From Acidimicrobiia bacterium (GTDB taxonomy: Bacteria; Actinomycetota; Acidimicrobiia; Spongiisociales; UBA5794), in assembly GCA_030066875.1 (NCBI GenBank), contig JASJAS010000031.1:1-37949 (forward strand): a stretch of DNA of 37,949 nucleotides, given 5' to 3'. The position numbers and the translations under genes were made by a program. The notes under the pieces are model-generated. The model was given only the letters and a program-made list of their open reading frames with translations. It was not told where the DNA came from and made no database searches. This document shows positions 15,519 through 24,481 of this stretch, one piece after another (position 1 is the first letter of the stretch; each line of letters begins with the position of its first letter).

Positions 15519-16130
15519 TCAGTCCCACAGGGTGGGGAATAGAGTCACCGGTTTTGGATCCGGTGCCCCGGTTCGTGGGGGCCCGACAAGGCGCACCAGA
15601 AGGCCGTCCCAATCGAAGTCCTCGGTGATCTCGGAGGCGCGGATGGTCACCAAGCGATCGCTGGGTACGTAGATAGGGACGATTGCATTGAGAATGGTTT
15701 CGATCTCTTCGCGAAACTTGTCCGACGTGCTGCGAACACCGTCAACGATCAGCGGAACATCCGCAAGGAGTCTGACAAACAAGTCATACGTCTTGCACCA
15801 GGTGCGCACCAGCGGCTTGACATCGAAAGGATCTTCCCCGCCGGTGGCGCGTAGGAAGTAGGCGAAGTTGTCGAGGACCGCTCGATCGGTGACAAGCACA
15901 TCCGCCCGGCTCCGCAGCTCGAGTTCCTGCTGGATTTGGGCCATGATCACCCACAGCTGAGCCTCTGGCGTAGCGCCCTCATTGAGGCCGAGCGGATTGA
16001 ACCTGATGACCTCACGGCCGACCTCGACGCTCCGACCGCTCCGGCCAACCGCTCCGGCAAAGGAGTGAACCGCATTGGTCTTGCGTACGGAGTGGGATCC
16101 GATGAATGCGATCTTGGCGGCTGGAGTCAC
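15519..16130 (-). CDS. P-loop ATPase/kinase-like protein (AAA_28 type) with altered Walker A
   Basis: 203 residues from GTG 16130, the start nearest the first strand; the frame is open upstream, so the start is uncertain. It resembles AAA_28/NadR-kinase-like proteins: strand KIAFIGSHSVRKTNAVHSF, VGREVIRFNPLGLNEGATPEAQLW, then VLVTDRAVLDNFAYFL (Walker B-like DR), and a C-terminal IRASEITEDFDWDGLL. In Walker A the glycine before Lys-Thr is Arg (G-S-H-S-V-R-K-T; codon CGC), while Lys and Thr remain. That change would disturb the phosphate loop, so nucleotide binding may be altered or lost. The rest of the fold looks intact. It diverges from DUF1876, 108 bases apart. Confidence 0.78.
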   Translation of the reverse strand: MTPAAKIAFIGSHSVRKTNAVHSFAGAVGRSGRSVEVGREVIRFNPLGLNEGATPEAQLWVIMAQIQQELELRSRADVLVTDRAVLDNFAYFLRATGGEDPFDVKPLVRTWCKTYDLFVRLLADVPLIVDGVRSTSDKFREEIETILNAIVPIYVPSDRLVTIRASEITEDFDWDGLLVRLVGPPRTGAPDPKPVTLFPTLWD

Positions 16131-16238
16131 TGCGTACTCGATCCTCGGTTCGTAGCCAGCACGGTACAGCGTCTTGCGAAGAACCCTTGACCTCTTGGTG
16201 GCAGTCGTCCGATGATGGCGTGGACAGAAGGAGCCGAT

Positions 16239-16505
16239 ATGTCCGACACCAGAGTCTGGACCGTCGAGATCGTCTTCACTGATGTGGGCGAAGTAACCCG
16301 GGCCGATGCCGTCCTCGACTGCGGGTTCACGCACTACCGGGGTTGGGGCCAGGCGCATCGCAATCCTGCTGATCCGGACGTGCCCCGGATCGGCAGGGAG
16401 ATCGCGGCAGGAAGAGCTCTAGAAGATCTGGTCCACAAACTGCTCGAGAAGGCGGAAGACGACATCGCCGAGCACACCGGAGAGCATTTCCACATTCATC
16501 CCTGA
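16239..16505 (+). CDS. DUF1876 (dsRBD-like) protein
   Basis: 88 residues from ATG 16239, preceded by AAGGAG with five bases between. The compact domain matches DUF1876: KxW-type strand (RVWTVEIVFTDVGEVTRADAVL), the conserved G.G.A.RNPADPDVPRIGREIAAGRALEDLVHKLLE block, then a short C-terminal tail ending in HFHIHP. The fold resembles a double-stranded-RNA-binding domain. Members are frequent in actinobacteria, function not established. It is followed by the YgjP-type gene after 75 bases, which has its own promoter. Confidence 0.9.
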   Translation: MSDTRVWTVEIVFTDVGEVTRADAVLDCGFTHYRGWGQAHRNPADPDVPRIGREIAAGRALEDLVHKLLEKAEDDIAEHTGEHFHIHP

Positions 16506-16567
16506 CGCGCACCTGCGACCATCACCGCGACGACCACGCGCGACCACGTCGTGTCACCGCACGGTGC

Positions 16568-16573
16568 TACCTT
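16568..16573 (+). promoter_or_regulatory. Extended -10 TGC-TACCTT, leaderless start of the YgjP-type gene
   Basis: TGCTACCTT ends seven bases before ATG 16581. No Shine-Dalgarno is present. Confidence 0.55.
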
Positions 16574-16580
16574 CGCTGCC

Positions 16581-17084
16581 ATGAAGACAGAAGTCGTGCG
16601 GAGTGCAAGAAGGAAGAAGACAATCGAAGCGAAGGTCGTCGACGGCGTGCTGCGGGTTCTCATGCCCGATTCCTTGTCGGCCGCCGACGAGGCCAGGTGG
16701 GTTGCGACCATGCAGCAGCGCATTGCACGCAAACTGCAGGCAACCCGCGTAGACCTACCGAAGCGGGCCCGGCAACTCGCGCAATCCCTCTCACTCCCCC
16801 AGGCCCGCCAGATCGTGTTCTCAGATCGGCAGCGATCCCGCTGGGGTTCCTGTACGCCTGCCGACGGCCGGATCCGCATCTCCAACCGGCTCGCAGACTA
16901 CCCACCATGGGTGCTCGACTACGTGATCGTCCATGAGCTGGCCCACCTCGCGGAACCGAACCACTCCCCCACCTTCTGGCAACTCGTCGACCGCTATCCA
17001 CTCAGCGAACGGGCCCGCGGCTACCTGATCGCCAAGGGAGAAGACCCGTCGGGTGACCGAGTTGGCGAGAATCCGACGGGTTGA
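16581..17084 (+). CDS. YgjP/DUF45-type M48-like metallopeptidase
   Basis: 167 residues from ATG 16581 (leaderless; the open frame begins earlier). Family hallmarks: FSDRQRSRWGSCTPADGRIRISNRL (about 80-103, the conserved RWGSC), then the zinc site HELAH at 118-122 with Glu119 as general base and His128 in PNHSPTFW as probable third ligand. These WLM/SprT-like cytoplasmic proteins are putative zinc proteases of unknown substrate; in some genomes they accompany type I restriction genes, which are absent here. The N-terminus is basic. The next gene (lipase) has its own promoter just after the stop. Confidence 0.92.
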   Translation: MKTEVVRSARRKKTIEAKVVDGVLRVLMPDSLSAADEARWVATMQQRIARKLQATRVDLPKRARQLAQSLSLPQARQIVFSDRQRSRWGSCTPADGRIRISNRLADYPPWVLDYVIVHELAHLAEPNHSPTFWQLVDRYPLSERARGYLIAKGEDPSGDRVGENPTG

Positions 17085-17092
17085 GCGGCGAA

Positions 17093-17098
17093 TAGAAT
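17093..17098 (+). promoter_or_regulatory. -10 box TAGAAT, leaderless start of the lipase
   Basis: TAGAAT ends eight bases before GTG 17107. No Shine-Dalgarno is found near that start. Confidence 0.45.
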
Positions 17099-17106
17099 CC
17101 CTCGTT

Positions 17107-17961
17107 GTGGCCGACGAATCAAACAACCCAGAGTTCATTCCCGAGATCCCCGTCAGGATGGAGCACTCGGGCCCGATCACCTCACTCGATCATCTGCCAG
17201 CTTCGCTGCTGTTCGCACAGATCTCGCGTATCTCCTACATGCAGCCACATGCCGTTGAGGTCTACATACCCAAGTTGGGCCTGAAGCTCGAGCACTTCGC
17301 TGACCGCGAAGGGGCCCAGGCTTACATCTTCGGGAGCGACACGGACATCGTCGTTGCATGCCGCGGCACCGAGCCCAACGACTGGAACGATGTCAAGGCA
17401 GACGTGAACGCCTTCATGGTGCTTGCCGAGACCGTGGGCAGAGTTCATCGCGGTTTCAAACAAGAGGTCGATGACCTGTGGCCGAAGATCGAGGAGATCA
17501 TCGCCACCGACGAACGGACCCTCTGGTTCACGGGCCACTCGCTGGGGGGTGCGATGGCAACCATTTCCGCGGGCCGTTGTTTCCTAGCGCATATCCCCGC
17601 GATGCCGCAGGGTGTCTACACCTTTGGCGCCCCGCGGGTAGGGACGAAGCGCTACATCAACAACGTGGATGTGGAACTCACCCGGTGGGTCAACAACAAC
17701 GACATCGTTCCTCGGGTCCCTCCTACCTGGATGGGGTATCGCCATACCGGACGACGGATCTACATCAACACATACGGCAAGGTGCGGAAGATGACCAAAC
17801 GCCAGCGAACCAAGGATCGCTGGAGAGGCTTCATGCGCGGCTTGAAGGAAGGAAAGGTCGACCACTTCTCCGATCACGCTATCGCTCGCTACGTTGAACA
17901 CATCGGTGACGCCGTGGACGAGGCCGCGAGCCGACGTTCTGGCCGCCAGAGACCCATCTAG
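17107..17961 (+). CDS. Class 3 lipase family protein
   Basis: 284 residues from GTG 17107. Lipase-3 features in order: FAQISRISYM, DIVVACRGTEPNDW (oxyanion strand), GRVHRGFKQEVDDLWP, nucleophile elbow GHSLGGAMA with Ser145, YTFGAPRVG, Asp199 in NNNDIVPRVPP, and the catalytic His probably His257 in DHFSDHAIARY. A basic insertion (KVRKMTKRQRTKDRWR, about 225-240) precedes the His. No signal peptide or membrane helix is seen, so it is probably cytoplasmic; the substrate is likely a glycerolipid or other ester. A weak hairpin (GCAGCT...AGCTGC, 17961-17981) follows the stop. Confidence 0.92.
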   Translation: MADESNNPEFIPEIPVRMEHSGPITSLDHLPASLLFAQISRISYMQPHAVEVYIPKLGLKLEHFADREGAQAYIFGSDTDIVVACRGTEPNDWNDVKADVNAFMVLAETVGRVHRGFKQEVDDLWPKIEEIIATDERTLWFTGHSLGGAMATISAGRCFLAHIPAMPQGVYTFGAPRVGTKRYINNVDVELTRWVNNNDIVPRVPPTWMGYRHTGRRIYINTYGKVRKMTKRQRTKDRWRGFMRGLKEGKVDHFSDHAIARYVEHIGDAVDEAASRRSGRQRPI

Positions 17962-18075
17962 CAGCTGTCGAGTCGAGCTGCCGGGTCAATGACCCACAGG
18001 GGAGTTGTGCAGCCACCGCCATCTGCTCGCATCGGGCGGGCTTACCCTCCCAGGGACTGCAGGAAGGAGAACCAC

Positions 18076-18966
18076 ATGGACCTCGGACTACACGTAGCAA
18101 GTTTCAGCTGGCCGGATTCACCCAACACGACGGCGTCGACTCTACGAGAGATCGCCTCGATCGCAGACGAGGGGGGTTTTGCCTCCCTTTCGGTAATGGA
18201 TCATTTCTTCCAACTCGACCAGTGGGCAGATGCTTCCGAGCCGATGCTCGAGGGCTACACAACGCTCGGATACCTTGCGGCGGTTACGGAGCGGATCCGC
18301 CTCGGGTTGCTGGTGACCGGCGTCACATACCGCCACCCGGGGGTCCTTGCCAAGATCATCTCTACCCTCGACGTTCTTTCCCGGGGTCGCGCCGAGTTGG
18401 GCATCGGGGCGGCATGGTACGAAAGAGAACACGACGGGCTCGGCGTGCCTTATCCGCCCCTGGCCGAACGATTCGAACGGCTCGAAGAGACCCTCCTCAT
18501 ATGCCTGCAGATGTGGTCGGAAGACAACGGCACCTATGCGGGCAAGCACTATCGGCTCACCGAGACCCTGAATTCTCCGCAACCCATCTCGCAGCCTCAC
18601 CCCCCGATCATGATCGGGGGCAGCGGAGAGAAGAAGACGCTGCGCCTGGTTGCCAGATACGGCGATGCCTGCAACCTCTTCGCCGCGACCCCCGAGGTCG
18701 CATCACACAAGCTCGAGGTTTTGCGGCAACATTGCGAAAACGAGGGAACCGAATACGCTCGAATCCGGAAGACCATGCTTTATGTGGGCAGCGCGCTGAC
18801 GCAAGGTGACCACGATGGTTTCCTGGATGAGATGGCCGGGTTCGCTGCAGCGGGCATCGAGGGCGTAATGGTCATGCCGGTTGGCAAGAACCCGGTGGGT
18901 TTCACCGCGGACCTGGCCGCTGAGGTGGTTCCGCGACTTCAGCAACTCGCGACCGGGACGCCATAG
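18076..18966 (+). CDS. LLM-class F420-dependent oxidoreductase
   Basis: 296 residues from ATG 18076 with a strong AGGAAGGAGA upstream. A luciferase-like (LLM) TIM barrel: MDLGLHVASFSWP, ADEGGFASLSVMDHFFQL, RIRLGLLVTGVTYRHPG, the conserved STLDVLSRGRAELGIGAAWYEREH, PYPPLAERFERLEE, and PIMIGGSGEKKTLRLVARYGDACN. In actinobacteria this subfamily binds F420, not FMN; the presence of two Ddn-like proteins nearby supports that. The hydride donor/acceptor substrate is unknown. Four bases after its stop begins a small unknown gene, so they may be cotranscribed. Confidence 0.92.
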   Translation: MDLGLHVASFSWPDSPNTTASTLREIASIADEGGFASLSVMDHFFQLDQWADASEPMLEGYTTLGYLAAVTERIRLGLLVTGVTYRHPGVLAKIISTLDVLSRGRAELGIGAAWYEREHDGLGVPYPPLAERFERLEETLLICLQMWSEDNGTYAGKHYRLTETLNSPQPISQPHPPIMIGGSGEKKTLRLVARYGDACNLFAATPEVASHKLEVLRQHCENEGTEYARIRKTMLYVGSALTQGDHDGFLDEMAGFAAAGIEGVMVMPVGKNPVGFTADLAAEVVPRLQQLATGTP

Positions 18967-18970
18967 GCGC

Positions 18971-19222
18971 GTGGAGCATCACGCCGACTTTGCCGTTCCG
19001 GTAACTCAGAATGTCCACGTGACCACTAGTGCCCAGCCAGCCGACGGACATGGTCCGATCACCGGTCGCGTCATCGCGCTTGGATGGTGGACACAGCCGG
19101 AGACGGCCGACGATCCGGACCACGAGCCCGCAGGGACGCTCTACTTGGTCGTAGATGAGCGCCGGCCTCGGCCGCTGTGGGTTCGGGAAGGTCAGCTGAC
19201 CTCGGTCGAGATCAACGACTGA
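18971..19222 (+). CDS. Small conserved-looking protein, unknown
   Basis: 83 residues from a GTG four bases after the LLM stop. The composition is that of a folded beta-rich domain (VPVTQNVHVTT, GPITGRVIALGWW, GTLYLVVDERRPRPLWVREGQLTSVEI), with third-position GC like its neighbours. No Shine-Dalgarno is evident; coupling to the LLM gene would explain that. I recognise no family. It could be an accessory to the oxidoreductase, or an overlooked small regulator. Confidence 0.55.
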   Translation: MEHHADFAVPVTQNVHVTTSAQPADGHGPITGRVIALGWWTQPETADDPDHEPAGTLYLVVDERRPRPLWVREGQLTSVEIND

Positions 19223-19268
19223 TCGAGCCGGTTCGAGGGCGAAATCGGACACCGGGTCGCGGGTGCGC

Positions 19269-19274
19269 TACCGT
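19269..19274 (+). promoter_or_regulatory. -10 box TACCGT, leaderless start of hpt
   Basis: GCTACCGT ends seven bases before ATG 19282; the same box and spacing class occurs at other genes here. No Shine-Dalgarno is present. Confidence 0.55.
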
Positions 19275-19281
19275 CGGCTCT

Positions 19282-19815
19282 ATGGATGCACCACCGGTAC
19301 TTTTGTCTGAAGCGGAAATCGCCAAGCGGGTCAAGAGCCTCGCCGAACAGATCGATCAAACCTATGCAGACGCAGGGAGCCTGGTGCTCATCGGAGTGCT
19401 GAAAGGCTCGTTCATCTTCCTTGCGGATCTTGCCCGTAACCTCACCATCCCCCACCGCATCGAGTTCATCGCGGTGGAGAGCTACGGCGCCAAGGAGAGC
19501 GACGTAGCAGACCCGGTGCGCCTTCTAATGGACGTTCGTCACGCAATCGACGACGAGCACGTCCTGCTCGTCGAAGACATCGTCGACACGGGTCATACGC
19601 TCGCCTATCTAAAGCGCTTGTTCACCGCACACGATCCAGCCTCTTTGCGGACCTGCAGCCTGCTTCACAAGCCGGAACGCACCGAGCAGGATGTGGCCTT
19701 GGATTACCTCGGGTTCACCATTCCGGACGTCTGGGTCGTCGGCTACGGGCTCGACTACGCAGAGCGCTACCGTACCCTTCCCTACATCGGTGAGCTACCC
19801 CCGGAGATGCGCTAA
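19282..19815 (+). CDS. hpt: Hypoxanthine phosphoribosyltransferase
   Basis: 177 residues from ATG 19282. Converts hypoxanthine (and usually guanine) plus PRPP to IMP/GMP in the cytoplasm. Seen: GVLKGSFIFLADL (the KGS loop I at 41-43), EFIAVESYGAKES (loop II region), the PRPP motif LLVEDIVDTGHTL at 95-107 with the acidic pair Glu98-Asp99, and the C-terminal GYGLDYAERYRTLPYIGEL, which is highly characteristic of Hpt. The length is normal. It is convergent with the cytosine deaminase gene; both salvage free bases. Confidence 0.96.
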   Translation: MDAPPVLLSEAEIAKRVKSLAEQIDQTYADAGSLVLIGVLKGSFIFLADLARNLTIPHRIEFIAVESYGAKESDVADPVRLLMDVRHAIDDEHVLLVEDIVDTGHTLAYLKRLFTAHDPASLRTCSLLHKPERTEQDVALDYLGFTIPDVWVVGYGLDYAERYRTLPYIGELPPEMR

Positions 19816-19838
19816 CCGGCGCTTCTGCTGTCCCTCGG

Positions 19839-20288
19839 CTATTCGCCGATGTCCTCATTCCACAGTGTGGGATTAGCCGCGATGAACGCTTCCATCATCG
19901 CCACGCAGACTTCGTCGTCGACGACTACCAGCTCGACTCCGCGATCGCGTAGCAGATCCTCTGCACCCCTGAACGTACGGTTCTCTCCGATGACGACACG
20001 CGGGATGCCGTACAGCAGGATTGCTCCGGTGCACATGTCACAGGGTGACAAGGTCGTGTACATGGTGGCACGGCGGTAGACCGATGCCGGTTGGCGGCCG
20101 GCGACCTCTAGTGCATCGGTCTCACCGTGTCGGATCGGGGAGCCCAGTTGGATACGACGGTTGCGACCCGAGCCGAGCACCCGTCCGTCGGCAACCAGAG
20201 CCCCGCCGATCGGGATACCCCCTTCCTCGAGGCCGGTACGTGCCTCGGAAATGGCTACATCCAAGAACCTTCGATCCTGTCCATTCAT
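19839..20288 (-). CDS. Cytosine deaminase, fungal Fcy1 type
   Basis: 149 residues; GGGAGGACGG precedes ATG 20288. A CDA-fold zinc deaminase: His54 and Glu56 in RHGETDALE, and Cys83 and Cys86 in TTLSPCDMCTGAI. Beyond these it matches, from memory, yeast Fcy1 over most of its length: EGGIPIGG, TLSPCDMCTGAILLYGIPR, VIGEN, RGVELVVVDDE and the very C-terminal W..EDIGE, where Asp146 corresponds to yeast Asp155 that contacts cytosine. This supports cytosine to uracil plus ammonia rather than guanine or tRNA adenosine deamination. Bacterial CodA is an unrelated amidohydrolase. It is single and converges on hpt. Confidence 0.9.
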   Translation of the reverse strand: MNGQDRRFLDVAISEARTGLEEGGIPIGGALVADGRVLGSGRNRRIQLGSPIRHGETDALEVAGRQPASVYRRATMYTTLSPCDMCTGAILLYGIPRVVIGENRTFRGAEDLLRDRGVELVVVDDEVCVAMMEAFIAANPTLWNEDIGE

Positions 20289-20356
20289 CCGTCCTCCCGG
20301 AATGAACCCGTGACGGGCACGCTACCGTCGTTCCTTCAATCGGAGAAGGACGGCGC

Positions 20357-21265
20357 GTGGGGATAGGCGAACCCTTGACAAACGTTGGATCGCGGCCGGC
20401 TGCTTATGGGCCGGTCGAATGGGGCCTGACCCTCGTTGTCGGTCTGATTTGGGGTTCGGCCTTCCTTTGGATCGCCCTTGGCGTCGACCATCTCACTCCC
20501 GGTGTTGTGGCGTTGGGACGCGTCGCGCTCGGCGCTGCGGCGTTGGCCGCCTTTCCCGCGGCGCGACGGGCGATAGCTCGGCCCGATTGGGGGCGGCTCG
20601 GAGCAGTAGCGTTCTTCGGCAACGCGGTCCCGGCCCTCCTCTACGCCATGGCTGAAACCGACCTCGACTCGGCGGTTGCCGGCATGATCACCAGCGGCGC
20701 GCCCATCATGAGCCTGGTTGTTGCCAGCTTGATGCTGCGCCGCCTGCCTGGGCCTTATCAGGCCATCGGAATCGGCCTCGGCTTCCTTGGCATCCTTCTG
20801 ATGACGTGGCCGTCGCTGAGAGGTGCAGAGGCGGCACCGGGGGGTGTCGGCCTCGTCTTCCTCGCGGTGGTCGGCTACGGCATCAGTGGCAACCTCCTGG
20901 TGCCGTTGCAGCAACGCTACGGGGGGCCGGCAGTGACGATGTGGGCACTGGTGGTCTCCGCCGTCATGCTGGCCCCGATAGGCCTGACAACCGTCGCCGA
21001 GTCGGAATTCACCGCGGGTTCGGTCGTGGCGGTAGTGATCCTCGGAGTGATCGGGACCGGTGTGGCGCGCTCTCTGGCCGCGACATTGGCAGGACGAGCC
21101 GGAGCGCCTCGCATGGCAACAACAACGTATCTGATTCCCGTTGTTGCCATCGTCCTCGGTGTGACGTTCCGAGACGAGACGGTGGCTCCGCTGGCGGTTT
21201 TCGGTGTTGTGGTCGTACTGCTGGGAGCCTATCTGACAACCAGAGCCATCCCGGAGCGGGAATAG
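20357..21265 (+). CDS. EamA/DMT-family transporter
   Basis: 302 residues with about ten membrane helices in two repeats of five (EamA domains at about 20-150 and 160-300). Repeat marks: GLIWGSAFLWIALGVDHLTPGVVALGR, the helix end ALLYAMAETDLDSAVAGMITSGAPI, and in the second half ARSLAATLAGRAGAPRMATTTYLIPVVAIVLG. It is an inner-membrane exporter or importer of small metabolites; the substrate is not readable. The GTG start has GGAGAAGGAC upstream, and a TACCGT at 20323-20328 may be its -10. It diverges from the cytosine deaminase. Confidence 0.93.
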   Translation: MGIGEPLTNVGSRPAAYGPVEWGLTLVVGLIWGSAFLWIALGVDHLTPGVVALGRVALGAAALAAFPAARRAIARPDWGRLGAVAFFGNAVPALLYAMAETDLDSAVAGMITSGAPIMSLVVASLMLRRLPGPYQAIGIGLGFLGILLMTWPSLRGAEAAPGGVGLVFLAVVGYGISGNLLVPLQQRYGGPAVTMWALVVSAVMLAPIGLTTVAESEFTAGSVVAVVILGVIGTGVARSLAATLAGRAGAPRMATTTYLIPVVAIVLGVTFRDETVAPLAVFGVVVVLLGAYLTTRAIPERE

Positions 21266-21313
21266 CCCCGCACGTTGCTTGTTGTGGTTTCCCATGCGAT
21301 AGAAAGAGCCGAG

Positions 21314-21718
21314 ATGAGCGACTGGAACACAAACATCATCAACGAGTTCCGTTCCAACGACGGCAAGGTTGGCGGGGTTTTCGACGGTTGGACTCTGCTG
21401 TTGTTGCACACGACCGGCGCCAAGAGTGGTCAGCCGCGCCTCAATCCTCTTGCCTATCAAGCCGTCGACGGTGGTTATGCGGTGTTTGCCTCTAAAGGGG
21501 GCGCCCCGACCCACCCGGATTGGTACCACAACGTCGTCGCCAATCCTGAAGTGGAAATCGAGGTAGGCGCGGAGCGGCTCCAGGCGAAAGCCCGGGTGGC
21601 CCCTGACGAGGAGCGGGCCCCGATCTGGGAGAAGCAGAAGGCAGCTCACCCCCAGTTCGCCAAGTACGAGGCCGGCACCGACCGTAGGATTCCGGTCGTC
21701 ATCCTGGAGCCTCTCTAG
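21314..21718 (+). CDS. Ddn-like F420-dependent nitroreductase family protein (second copy)
   Basis: 134 residues from ATG 21314; the open frame begins earlier. One split-barrel domain: LLLLHTTGAKSGQPRLNPLAYQ (the HTTGxxSGxxR core), YAVFASKGGAPTHPDWYHNVVANPEVEIEV, and a C-terminal RIPVVILEPL. It keeps the strict P.W..N...NP.V.......G pattern better than the copy at 5797-6177 and is clearly a distinct branch. It probably uses reduced F420 to reduce quinones, nitro groups or other acceptors. A GAAAGAG lies about ten bases upstream of the start. Confidence 0.93.
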   Translation: MSDWNTNIINEFRSNDGKVGGVFDGWTLLLLHTTGAKSGQPRLNPLAYQAVDGGYAVFASKGGAPTHPDWYHNVVANPEVEIEVGAERLQAKARVAPDEERAPIWEKQKAAHPQFAKYEAGTDRRIPVVILEPL

Positions 21719-21734
21719 CGTCGTCCCTCACTCG

Positions 21735-23195
<1,461 letters not shown>

Positions 23196-23204
23196 GAGGC
23201 GAGG

Positions 23205-23210
23205 CTAATA
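23205..23210 (-). promoter_or_regulatory. Possible -10 box TATTAG of the SLH protein gene
   Basis: TATTAG ends nine bases before ATG 23195. It lacks the final T of the other boxes, so this is the weakest of the set. Confidence 0.3.
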
Positions 23211-23265
23211 GCCGTCGTGTCGCTAACCGAGGCTCTTGTCCTGACGTATGTGAGGTTCGCATACC

Positions 23266-24435
23266 TCAGGCGAGCAGCCGCTTCTCCAATGGAGTGCGGA
23301 AGCGGGGGGTGATACGCGACTCGCCAAACCAATCCGCAAGTTCTGCGGCGTGGGCATCGATTGCACTTCGCTCCTCCCGACCCAACCGTTCCAGTACCTC
23401 AATGCGGATGTTGCCATCCGGGGCCTGAGCCCAGCCGCCGACCACTCTGCCGTCGCACCAGATCGTGGGTCCGGCGTTGCCGTTGCGGTCGAATAGGGCT
23501 GCAGCGTGGGCTCCTAGATACCAGGATCGTTCCTTCCATCCCATCACGGTGGGATCGAGGGCCGGTAGAAGTGCGACCCACGGTGGAGCCTCGAGCGTGG
23601 GCTCGAGATCGTTCGGCAGCACGAATCCGGTGGTGCCGTCCAGGTCGACTTCCACCGCTCCGACGCTCTCCAGCGCGCCGCGAGTGGCCCGTATCCCCCA
23701 ACCGGTCCACCATTTGATGTCGGTGAGGGTGCCGGGTCCGAAGGCTTCGAGCCACCGGGCGACGAGCGCGCTCGAGGCGGCTGCCACATCGTGTTTCTGA
23801 AGACCGGCCGCGTACCAGTTGCTGAGCGACGCCCAGCGATATTGGCTGGAGATCCAGGTACCCAACGGCCGGGTCCGGATTATGCGACCGGAAGTGGCCA
23901 GCAGAAACAGGATCCGGGTCGATACTCCAACCTCTCCCGCCCAGCTCTTGTCGCCCCCGTATTTGAGCTTGGCCTGCAGTTCGGGGACGACCCGCCGCAG
24001 TTGCGTAGCAGTGGCTTCCCCGGCCTCCTCGAGCGCTTGCAGAGTGCGCTGCTCGACATCGGCTAGCCATGCAGACCCATCGATGGCCACACCCTGCGAC
24101 TCGAGATAGCCGACCAGGCGCTTCCTCTCGGCGGCTACGTATTTCCGGGTGCAAGCAGCGTCGACGATCCCGGCAAGGTGCGGAGGCAGCACAAACATGG
24201 TCCGCCGCATTCCCAACACCCGCAGCAGAGTCTTGTCCGAGTAGAGCGCCCGATCGACGTCGGCCCTGACGAACCCCTCGATCCGTGCCCGGCACGAGAG
24301 GTAGACAGTTGTTGGGTCGCTGCTGTGAAGGCCCACGAGGCCGGTCGCCACCTCTTCCGGGGTAGCAGCGTGGCGCGCCAGAAAGTGTCTCTGTGCAAGC
24401 CGGCTGCGTCTATCGGCTTCGGTGAACTTGATCAC
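23266..24435 (-). CDS. Winged-helix DNA-binding protein of the HTH_42 / AlkZ-like family
   Basis: 389 residues from GTG 24435 (leaderless). Family landmarks: FLARHAATPEEVATGLVGLHSSDPTTVYLSCRARI near the N-terminus, LRVLGMRRTMFVLPP, WLADVEQRTLQALEEAG, LFLLATSGRIIRTRP, and FGPGTLTDIKWWTGWG. These belong to the HTH_42 (YcaQ/AlkZ) superfamily of interstrand-crosslink DNA glycosylases and relatives. In AlkZ the catalytic motif is QxQ; here the same place reads GLHSSDP, so glycosylase activity cannot be assumed. I recall that this variant is common in actinobacterial paralogues of unknown function. A neighbouring CREST-type gene lies upstream on the same strand. Confidence 0.88.
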   Translation of the reverse strand: MIKFTEADRRSRLAQRHFLARHAATPEEVATGLVGLHSSDPTTVYLSCRARIEGFVRADVDRALYSDKTLLRVLGMRRTMFVLPPHLAGIVDAACTRKYVAAERKRLVGYLESQGVAIDGSAWLADVEQRTLQALEEAGEATATQLRRVVPELQAKLKYGGDKSWAGEVGVSTRILFLLATSGRIIRTRPLGTWISSQYRWASLSNWYAAGLQKHDVAAASSALVARWLEAFGPGTLTDIKWWTGWGIRATRGALESVGAVEVDLDGTTGFVLPNDLEPTLEAPPWVALLPALDPTVMGWKERSWYLGAHAAALFDRNGNAGPTIWCDGRVVGGWAQAPDGNIRIEVLERLGREERSAIDAHAAELADWFGESRITPRFRTPLEKRLLA

Positions 24436-24441
24436 CTGCTC

Positions 24442-24447
24442 ACAGTA
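24442..24447 (-). promoter_or_regulatory. -10 box TACTGT, leaderless start of the HTH_42 gene
   Basis: GGTACTGT ends six bases before GTG 24435, matching the box at 31937-31942. Confidence 0.55.
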
Positions 24448-24481
24448 CCGGCCATGGGGATGGTTGCGGTTCAACCGTTGC

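Noticed and set aside
20336-21649. 437-residue open frame on the minus strand
   Set aside because: It lies opposite the EamA transporter and the Ddn-like gene, both well supported, and its composition (His, Gln, Arg-rich, no hydrophobic pattern) is that of an antisense frame in high-GC DNA.
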